Assembly (NCBI GenBank): GCA_031263445.1
Contig: JAISFV010000057.1
Span: 1-51,939, forward strand
Direction of reading: 5' to 3'
Source: Synergistaceae bacterium
Lineage (GTDB): Bacteria; Synergistota; Synergistia; Synergistales; Synergistaceae
Length of the DNA stretch: 51,939 nucleotides
Shown: positions 45,700 to 51,939 of the stretch, piece by piece
How positions within the stretch are numbered: the first letter of the stretch is position 1
Layout: each line of letters begins with the position of its first letter
Notes under the pieces: generated by a model
The model's database searches: none
Told to the model about the DNA's origin: nothing
What the model saw: only the letters and a program-made list of their open reading frames with translations
Position numbers and translations under genes: made by a program

Positions 45700-46388
45700 G
45701 GGGCAGCGTCATTAGAGATAACCTCTTCAACGGGGCGACTCGCCTGCCCTATTGGGATCGCAACATGGATTTCGACATAGAGACATGGGTCCCTTACGGA
45801 TGCGATTTTAAGCCGGTCACCATAAACTCGCTCTTCAGTGACGCTCTTGGCAAGATAGCCGAAATGGCGCTGCGGTTGGAGAGCGAATTTCTGTATATGG
45901 ATGTCGGCGGCGGTTGCCCGGTTGGCACGCTCGTGCCGGAGAATCTGATCCGTCCCCGCATGGGCAATAGCGACAGAAGCAGCTTCGCGATGGTGTTCTC
46001 GTACTCGCGAGGGATGGAGGATCTGTTGTTCGGCCTCGTCCGCGAAGGGGAATACTTTGGCGCGGGTATCACTGTCTGCGGTATATGGAGGAGCTCAATA
46101 CTCGTCGCGGAGTGCAAGGTGCTGGTCGTGGCGAGCGAAAACCCGCTCTTCGATCCCGACCTTTTCCTCGACTCGCTCAGCCTGGCCATGCGCGGGCCGC
46201 AGTTGCCCCTGAGCGGCAATGTCCCGTACTATGCGGAGAAGTTCGGCTACAGGAGGGGCGCCATCCCATACGAGACGGACGACGTCATGCAGTTGCAGAT
46301 TTCGCAGCTCCTGTCATGCTTCGAGTTCGACGGTACGAGGCGCCTCGTAGGTCCGGTTCCGGAGCTTTCGATGGATAACATATTATGA
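45696..46388 (+). CDS. Unknown protein translationally coupled to cheV
   Basis: 230-residue soluble protein without a recognised domain. It starts at GTG 45696, overlapping the cheV stop by 4 nt, so it is made from the same message. Notable segments are FLYMDVGGGCPVGTLVPENLI and MEDLLFGLVREGEYFGAGITVCGIW. There is no signal peptide or membrane segment. Position suggests a role linked to CheV or to receptor signalling, but nothing in the sequence shows it. A later ATG at 45765 is a possible alternative start. Confidence 0.6.
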   Translation: MRGSVIRDNLFNGATRLPYWDRNMDFDIETWVPYGCDFKPVTINSLFSDALGKIAEMALRLESEFLYMDVGGGCPVGTLVPENLIRPRMGNSDRSSFAMVFSYSRGMEDLLFGLVREGEYFGAGITVCGIWRSSILVAECKVLVVASENPLFDPDLFLDSLSLAMRGPQLPLSGNVPYYAEKFGYRRGAIPYETDDVMQLQISQLLSCFEFDGTRRLVGPVPELSMDNIL

Positions 46389-46488
46389 CTGACAGAGGCG
46401 CACGAGCGGCACGGTTCGCGCAGCGAGCTGAAAAGCCTTCGCGTCTTCTCGAAACAACTTGATAGCCATAACTTATTTTAAGGAAGGA

Positions 46489-48357
46489 ATGAGCGCCGCG
46501 ATGAACTTAACGCCCCTGTCAAGAGACGTGCCATTTCCGGCTCCGGATGCCACGCCTGGTGTCATCGCCCTGCCGGAGCGAGAGGACGTGTCCGACGAGT
46601 TTAAATGGCGGCTCTCGGACATATATGCCACGGCTGACGAATGGGAGAGTGATTTCAGACTCGTTCGCGGGCGGCTGCCGGAGCTGGCGGCCAGGCGGGG
46701 TACGCTCGGGCGGAGCGCTGGTGACCTGCTCTCCTGTCTGCGCCTCTGTGACGAGATATCGATAACCGTAGGCCGTCTGCACGCCTACGCCCTGATGAAG
46801 AGCCACGAGGACATGCGCGACTCTGGGTATCAGGCGCTGTCCGGCAGGGCAGGTACGCTCGCGGTGGATCTCTCGTCCGCCGCGAGCTTCATCACGCCGG
46901 AAATAATCTCCATGCCGGAGGAGCGCCTATGGGCCATCACCCGCGAGGATGGCGCGGATTTCAGCGACTACATGTTCATGCTGAAGGAGATAACCCGCCA
47001 GAAGGCGCACGTATTGAGCGAGGCGGAGGAGGGGCTTTTGGCGCAAAGCGGCGAGATGGCCGCCGCCCCGGAGGACATCTTCTCAATGCTGACGAACGCG
47101 GACATGAAGTTTGCCCCGATCAAAGACGAGGAGGGGCGCGAGGTCGAAATGTCGGACGAACGCTACATAAAATACGTCTCGTCCCGCGACAGGTCCGTCC
47201 GCAAGGCCGCGTTCGACTCGCTGTACGGCGCTTACGCCGCCGGCAACAACACGCTGGGGGCCGCCTTCAACGGAATGCTCAAGACCGCCCGCTTCTACTC
47301 CGGCGCGCGGAAATTCGGCTCTGACCTCGAGTCGGCGCTCGACGGGCCTGGCATCCCCGTAGCGGTTTACGACAACCTGATCACGGCCATAGAGGGCAAT
47401 CTCGAGCCGCTGCACCGCTATATGTCGCTGCGCAAGAGGATACTCGGCCTGGATGAGCTCCACATGTACGACATATACTGCCCGCTCGTCGAGAATCCTT
47501 ACAAGGACATACCGTGGGAGACGGCCAAATTCATGGTGGCAGAAGCGCTCGTCCCCCTGGGGCCGGACTACATGGCGCACTTCAGGCGCGGACTTGAGTC
47601 GGGCTGGATCGACGTGTACGCGAACCGCGGCAAGCGCGGCGGCGCGTACTCCTGGGGTACATGGGGGACGCACCCCTACATCCTGCTCAACTACAACGGC
47701 GAGCTGTCGGACGTCTCCACCTTAGCCCACGAGATGGGGCACTCAATGCACACGTTCTACTCCCACAAGAGCCAGCCCTACCCGATGTGCGGCTACACGA
47801 TATTCTGCGCGGAGATAGCCTCGACCACGAACGAGGAGCTTCTGGCAGACTGCCTCATCAGGAACACGACGGAGCGAGAGAAGCGCATCTACCTCCTGAA
47901 CCAGCATCTGGAGCGCATACGCGCCACGGTGTACCGTCAGACCATGTTCGCCTCGTTCGAGCGCGACGTTCACGCGCGCTCCAAAAACGGACAGGACACC
48001 ACGGCGGCAGAGCTGGGCAGGATGTGGCTCGGCCTGAATAAAAAATACTTCGGCCCCGACGTGGCGGTCGATGCCGAGATCGCATTCGAGTGGTCGCGGA
48101 TACCTCACTTCTACTCGCCGTTTTACGTCTATCAGTACGCCACGGGCTTCTCCGCCGCATCGGCCCTGTCGCGGATGATCGCCTCCGGTGGCCGGCCCGC
48201 CGCAGAGCGGTACATCAAGTTCCTGTCCAGCGGCGGCAGCGGAAACCCGATAGACCTGCTGCTCGACGCCGGCGTCGACATGAGGACGCCAGGGCCGATA
48301 ACGGATACGATAAAGGTCTTCTCCGAGACGCTGGACGAGATTGAACGGCTGTGTTGA
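46489..48357 (+). CDS. pepF: Oligoendopeptidase F (M3 family zinc peptidase)
   Basis: 622-residue cytosolic metallopeptidase that cleaves short peptides. The zinc motif is His414-Glu-x-x-His418 in AHEMGHSMH, with the third ligand Glu in CAEIASTTNEELL. The N-terminal M3 domain (FKWRLSDIYATADEWE) and the C-terminal HFYSPFYVYQYATGFSAASAL are typical. The length matches PepF (about 600). I choose ATG 46489 (AAGG 5 nt upstream); ATG 46501 is also possible. It fits a peptide- and amino-acid-fermenting lifestyle. Confidence 0.93.
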   Translation: MSAAMNLTPLSRDVPFPAPDATPGVIALPEREDVSDEFKWRLSDIYATADEWESDFRLVRGRLPELAARRGTLGRSAGDLLSCLRLCDEISITVGRLHAYALMKSHEDMRDSGYQALSGRAGTLAVDLSSAASFITPEIISMPEERLWAITREDGADFSDYMFMLKEITRQKAHVLSEAEEGLLAQSGEMAAAPEDIFSMLTNADMKFAPIKDEEGREVEMSDERYIKYVSSRDRSVRKAAFDSLYGAYAAGNNTLGAAFNGMLKTARFYSGARKFGSDLESALDGPGIPVAVYDNLITAIEGNLEPLHRYMSLRKRILGLDELHMYDIYCPLVENPYKDIPWETAKFMVAEALVPLGPDYMAHFRRGLESGWIDVYANRGKRGGAYSWGTWGTHPYILLNYNGELSDVSTLAHEMGHSMHTFYSHKSQPYPMCGYTIFCAEIASTTNEELLADCLIRNTTEREKRIYLLNQHLERIRATVYRQTMFASFERDVHARSKNGQDTTAAELGRMWLGLNKKYFGPDVAVDAEIAFEWSRIPHFYSPFYVYQYATGFSAASALSRMIASGGRPAAERYIKFLSSGGSGNPIDLLLDAGVDMRTPGPITDTIKVFSETLDEIERLC

Positions 48358-48504
48358 TGTACGGTGACGGCGTCTTTACTCTTGCTTGTGCCGCTCGCCC
48401 GACTTCCGTCGTACGCCGGCTCGCTGCGTTCGCTCGGAAAACCTCCGCGTCTTGAGCAAATATGTCAGTCATATCGTTGTTTTTCAGAAAGGAGCTAAAA
48501 AGAC

Positions 48505-48867
48505 ATGAAATATTCATTGGTAACTCTGCAAGTTTCCCATCCGGACCCTTTTGTGGATTTTTTCCACGGGATCATGAAAATGCCTGTCGCCAGTCGCCGC
48601 AAGACAGATGACGGCGAGATAGTCTTCCTTGGCAACGCGGGCGAGCCCATGATCGAACTTGTGGCTTCCCCACGCTACGTGGACGCGGCATATGCCGGCT
48701 TCTCCATAGGCTTCGACGTCCCGTCGCTGGAAGAGACGACCGCGCTCTTGGAGGGAAACGGCTATCCCCGCGTCAAAGGCCCGGTCTCCCCGAACCCGGC
48801 GGTCGTCTTTTCACTCTTTTCCGGCCCCGGGGGCATCGAAATCGAGATTCTGGAACACAGGAATTAA
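48505..48867 (+). CDS. VOC (glyoxalase/bleomycin-resistance) superfamily protein
   Basis: 120 residues with one pair of beta-alpha-beta-beta-beta modules: LVTLQVSHPDPFVDFFHGIMKMPV and FSIGFDVPSLEETTALLEGNGYP ... GPGGIEIEILE. The terminal Glu of EIEILE and Glu in IELVAS are likely metal ligands. Substrate unknown. ATG start with AAAGGAG upstream. It is the last plus-strand gene before the convergent surface protein. Confidence 0.85.
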   Translation: MKYSLVTLQVSHPDPFVDFFHGIMKMPVASRRKTDDGEIVFLGNAGEPMIELVASPRYVDAAYAGFSIGFDVPSLEETTALLEGNGYPRVKGPVSPNPAVVFSLFSGPGGIEIEILEHRN

Positions 48868-48884
48868 CAACCAGCCCAGCAGAA

Positions 48885-48907
48885 GAGGGATCCGTGAAGG
48901 ATCCCTC
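48885..48907. terminator. Hairpin between convergent genes
   Basis: Perfect 9-bp stem GAGGGATCC / GGATCCCTC with a GTGAA loop, 18 nt after the VOC stop. A weak pyrimidine stretch follows (TCGCTTT). It could serve the VOC gene and, in reverse, the surface protein gene. Confidence 0.6.
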
Positions 48908-48953
48908 TCGCTTTAGTGGCTAACTGCTAGTGATCAGTTGATATCGGCTGATG

Positions 48954-51779
48954 TCAGCCCTTCCTGCGGAGGAGCGTCACAGCGCCGGTCGCTGCGAACA
49001 AGCCGAAGAGGCCGAAGCCCGCGTCACAACCGCCGCCGGAGCCGGAATCCCTGTCAGGGGTAGGCGTTACCGACGGAATGGTCACTTCGAAAACGCGGCT
49101 CGTGAGATTCGTGCCGGAGGCTGTGATCACATACTTCGCGCCGGCAGTGTAAGGCGCGCCTTCCGTGATGCTGAACGCAGCGGTCCCGTTCGCGTCACTC
49201 GTGTAAGTGCCAGTGTAGATCGCTTCCGCATCGGCCGGCGCCTCGGCGAGTTTCAGCGACAGGGCGAACGCCTGGCTCGGGATGACCTGATCCGAAGTGC
49301 CAGGGACCGGCCGCACCGTGACGGTCCCGGAGATGTCCGCCGAAGTCGCCGTCACGCTCGCGTAGAAGTTGTGCTCGTTCTCCGCGGGAGTCGGCGGAAC
49401 GTCGCCCGCCCTGACGGTCAGGGTGAAGTCCTCTGTGTTGGAGTAGCCCAAAGTATCGCCGAGGCTGCCGCTCGTGATGCCCACGTTAAAGCGAAGCACT
49501 CGCTGTTCCTCGCCCTCGTCGAGCTCAGGCGCCGTGCCGGTGATGACTATGTTGTTCGCCGCGTCGAGGACTGGATCTGCGTCAGCGGTCAGGCCGGCAA
49601 GACTGAGCGTCCCCGCCCTCAGGTTCGTCGTCGTCGTCACGGGGATGACTATCCTGTAGGGGTCGCCGGGGGCGACGGCCAGCCCAGTCGGCGTACCAAA
49701 CACAGGCACGTCGATGTTGTGCGTGGCCTCAAAGTAGAGGAAGTTGTTAGAGATGAACGGGTCGAACGGCGCCTTCGTCTGGCCGTCCTGCTCCAACGGG
49801 AAAACGTTCTGCGCGGAGTAGTCGTTGATCGGCGAACCCCTGAGAAGCTGGACGGTATCGTGTATATTGACGCCCCCGGCCGGAAGGGAGAGGAAGTTGA
49901 TGCGGTTGAACACGAGGTCGGTAGCCGGCGTCTGGGTTCTTACAAGCCCGCGGACGTCCACCGCCGGCGTGACGACCCCGCCGCCGCCGAAGTTATTTGC
50001 CGTGATCTCCGTCTCGAAGGTCGTCAAGTTTGAGAACCGGATGGCGCTGTTCAGCACGATCGAATTGCGGACGCTCAGTATAGGCGTCGTGTTTAGACCG
50101 CCAGCCCCCACTATGATATCACCGTGGGCCGTCGCCACGTCGTTGTCGATGCGGACGCGGCCGTTATCTATCTGCAGGGCAGTCGTAATAGCGCCAGCGC
50201 CGGTATTGAACGTGCCGTTGCCGATGCTGCCCCGCCCGATGTTGCTGAGGATCAGGTTGCCGCCGCTGGTCTTCCTGATGTAGTTGCTGTTGTAGTCGAT
50301 GTTGCCCGTTATCTCGAAGCTCGTGAGGTCGGGCACGTCGATATTGACCCTGCCGTCGTCGGTCTCGGCATCTGTGCCGAGGATGACTATGTTCGGCAGC
50401 AGGAAGTTCGCCCCGGTGGCTATCCTGAGAGTTGCGCCCTCAGTACCAGCGCCGCCAACATCCGGCATTAGGAAGAGCCTGCCCGTGAGCGTGCCGCCGA
50501 GGTTGTTAGCGTGGTTGATGGTCAGCGTGGCGCCAAGCCCGACCGTGGTGTCGCCCCTGTAATTGTTGCGGACGCCTGATATCGTGGCAGCGGCGTCGTC
50601 AGCTATGGTCAGACCGCCGGACCCGGTGATAAGGCCAGGGTAGTCGGTGTCGTCATCGACGGTGAGCACGGCGCCTTCCGCCAGCTCGACCGTGCCGGCC
50701 TCGTCCCCGGTCAGGGCCGCTATCGCGTCAGTTACATCGCGCCTCAGCGTAAACTGCGCGCCGGCGGCGACGTCGATGTAAACCTCATCAGCGAGAACGT
50801 CGACTGCGGCCAGGGCGAGCTCGCCCTGCGCGATGGCGATACCGCCGGTGCCGTTAGTCACGATGTCAGTGGTGCCATTGCCATTGACAACGAGGGTGCC
50901 TACCCCTGTCTTGGTAAGTTCAAAATTACCGACAGCCAAAACAGCAGCTGCTGTTGTGCCTGATCCTAGCGTTAGCGGCGCTCCGCGCACATCGAGCGTA
51001 CCGCTGGAGTTTAACTGAATTTTAGGATTTGGCGCTGCTAGCCCGGTGAAAGCCTGGTTGGGCGCGTCCGCGACCGTCCATGTAGTTGCGAGTGTAGGAT
51101 TGCTGCCCGGATCCCTGTTGAATATGATGACCGCAGGATTCGGAATATGCCCTTGTCTGCCTATCTCTACTACTCCGTTGTGGATGATAAACTCATCAGT
51201 GGCTGCTGCCAAATCATTATTTCCAGTGCCCGCAAAGACCAGCCTGCCAAGGTCGTGCTTATGCAGGGAATCAGGAGGGAATAGCCCAGCGCCAGCAAGA
51301 AAAGTAGATACGCTTGTGTTAAAAGTGACAGAGTAAGTGTCAGCGACATAAACACGGAAGGGTTGGTTAGCGGCGTCAGCATCAATTCTGACTGCGCCGG
51401 CCCCGGTAAATATCACGTTGCCTCGCTCAACACTAATTCCATAGAAACCGTCAGGCGCGATTGCGTCAGCATCGTTAGCGCCGATAGTTAGAGTCTGATT
51501 TGCCGCTATGTTGAATGTAACGGTGCCACTAGCGTTCACGTGTATTGCACCGACTGAAAAATTACCCGTTACATTGATGAGAGTGTCGGCGCCGCCAATC
51601 GAAATCATGTCAGTAATTACGTCACCTGGGGCAGCCTCACCGACGTAATTAGTACCAGAATCAATGTTACCATCGGTAACGTTGCCTTTCCATATAAAAC
51701 GAGCCGCCGACGCGCTGCCCGCGAAGCTCAGTACCAGAGCCGCCACGAGGGCGAACAGAATGAATCTCTTCTTGCTCAA
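48954..51779 (-). CDS. Large secreted beta-solenoid-like surface protein with Synerg-CTERM sorting signal
   Basis: 941 residues. The signal peptide is clear (KKRFILFALVAALVLSFAGSASA, cut near residue 25). About 600 residues of Gly/Asn/Thr/Val-rich repeats follow that resemble autotransporter-associated beta-helix units (GGLTIADDAAATISGVRNN, ELTKTGVGTLVVNGNGT). A segment of about 200 residues with Ig-like strands comes next. The C-terminal tail is SGSGGGCDAGFGLFGLFAAT, a hydrophobic run, then LLRRKG. That tail has the Cys, hydrophobic stretch and Arg/Lys end of the Synergistetes-specific CTERM signal, so the mature protein is probably processed and anchored at the envelope. It contains almost no cysteine elsewhere. 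The start is TTG 51779 with GGAGGAG 6 nt upstream. An adhesin role is a guess. Confidence 0.85.
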   Translation of the reverse strand: MSKKRFILFALVAALVLSFAGSASAARFIWKGNVTDGNIDSGTNYVGEAAPGDVITDMISIGGADTLINVTGNFSVGAIHVNASGTVTFNIAANQTLTIGANDADAIAPDGFYGISVERGNVIFTGAGAVRIDADAANQPFRVYVADTYSVTFNTSVSTFLAGAGLFPPDSLHKHDLGRLVFAGTGNNDLAAATDEFIIHNGVVEIGRQGHIPNPAVIIFNRDPGSNPTLATTWTVADAPNQAFTGLAAPNPKIQLNSSGTLDVRGAPLTLGSGTTAAAVLAVGNFELTKTGVGTLVVNGNGTTDIVTNGTGGIAIAQGELALAAVDVLADEVYIDVAAGAQFTLRRDVTDAIAALTGDEAGTVELAEGAVLTVDDDTDYPGLITGSGGLTIADDAAATISGVRNNYRGDTTVGLGATLTINHANNLGGTLTGRLFLMPDVGGAGTEGATLRIATGANFLLPNIVILGTDAETDDGRVNIDVPDLTSFEITGNIDYNSNYIRKTSGGNLILSNIGRGSIGNGTFNTGAGAITTALQIDNGRVRIDNDVATAHGDIIVGAGGLNTTPILSVRNSIVLNSAIRFSNLTTFETEITANNFGGGGVVTPAVDVRGLVRTQTPATDLVFNRINFLSLPAGGVNIHDTVQLLRGSPINDYSAQNVFPLEQDGQTKAPFDPFISNNFLYFEATHNIDVPVFGTPTGLAVAPGDPYRIVIPVTTTTNLRAGTLSLAGLTADADPVLDAANNIVITGTAPELDEGEEQRVLRFNVGITSGSLGDTLGYSNTEDFTLTVRAGDVPPTPAENEHNFYASVTATSADISGTVTVRPVPGTSDQVIPSQAFALSLKLAEAPADAEAIYTGTYTSDANGTAAFSITEGAPYTAGAKYVITASGTNLTSRVFEVTIPSVTPTPDRDSGSGGGCDAGFGLFGLFAATGAVTLLRRKG

Positions 51780-51939
51780 AAAATACTCCTCCTTCCAAAA
51801 CCTTCCAGGGCCTGGCATATCGGCGGTTCCGAACGAACCAGCCATCACGCCACGATCCCCGCAAGCCCTTCGGCGTCAAATCCGCAAAGACGCCCTCCGA
51901 CAGACTCCGCGCTCCTGAATCTCCCCTCTACCACCCCCC

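Noticed and set aside
48951-50033. 360-codon plus-strand reading frame
   Set aside because: Shadow of the surface protein gene, Arg-rich, no SD or family similarity.

Overview
The window looks like chromosomal DNA of a Synergistota bacterium (Cloacibacillus/Synergistes-like). This is an inference. It rests on a large surface protein at the right edge that ends in what I read as a Synerg-CTERM sorting signal, on a GC-rich diderm gene set (LpxL-type acyltransferase, PlsC, Pss/Psd), on amino-acid-fermenter genes (ptb, buk), and on frequent TTG/GTG starts behind strong Shine-Dalgarno (SD) sites. No rRNA, tRNA, CRISPR array, phage or transposase gene was found.

Layout. 1-1394: 5' part of malQ. 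1.4-3.9 kb: an AT-richer island with a DNA cytosine-5 methyltransferase, a DUF4928 partner (probably a type II restriction-modification unit), and a decayed fragment of a second methyltransferase. 3.97-7.3 kb: a remB-like gene, gyrB, dCMP deaminase and an HD-domain hydrolase. 7.4-11.2 kb: a NarL/DegU-type response regulator with its histidine kinase, then a 20-codon ORF coupled to an unknown membrane-anchored protein. 11.3-18.6 kb: tyrS, an LpxL-like acyltransferase, a 4-oxalocrotonate tautomerase, prepilin peptidase, an XpaC-like membrane protein, cheC, mnmG and a DUF721/DciA-like gene. 18.8-24.5 kb (minus strand): gldA, pssA-psd-gyrA, and an Lrp/AsnC regulator. 24.5-25.4 kb: about 1 kb with no convincing gene.

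25.4-34.8 kb is a glycerol locus: an MIP-family facilitator, dhaK-dhaL-dhaM (PTS-dependent dihydroxyacetone kinase), glpK, and a GlpA-like flavoprotein / second flavoprotein / DUF1667 trio. It is followed by eutS with its own promoter and by eutJ, two bacterial-microcompartment genes with no other compartment genes in view. With gldA 6 kb upstream, the window encodes both the dihydroxyacetone route (GldA, DhaKLM) and the glycerol-3-phosphate route (GlpK, flavoprotein trio).

34.9-51.8 kb: cstA, a PglF/CapD-type nucleotide-sugar dehydratase, an unknown gene, an M23 peptidase, a HicAB-like toxin-antitoxin pair, buk and ptb (each separately placed, with a terminator between), plsC, a nitroreductase, cheV with an overlapping unknown gene, pepF, a VOC protein, and the 941-residue CTERM surface protein.

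The most distinctive non-genic signal is a family of about 100-bp intergenic repeats with 7-bp inverted ends and an internal hairpin. Seven near-complete and several partial copies are scattered through the window, always between genes. This is the best candidate here for an undescribed element.
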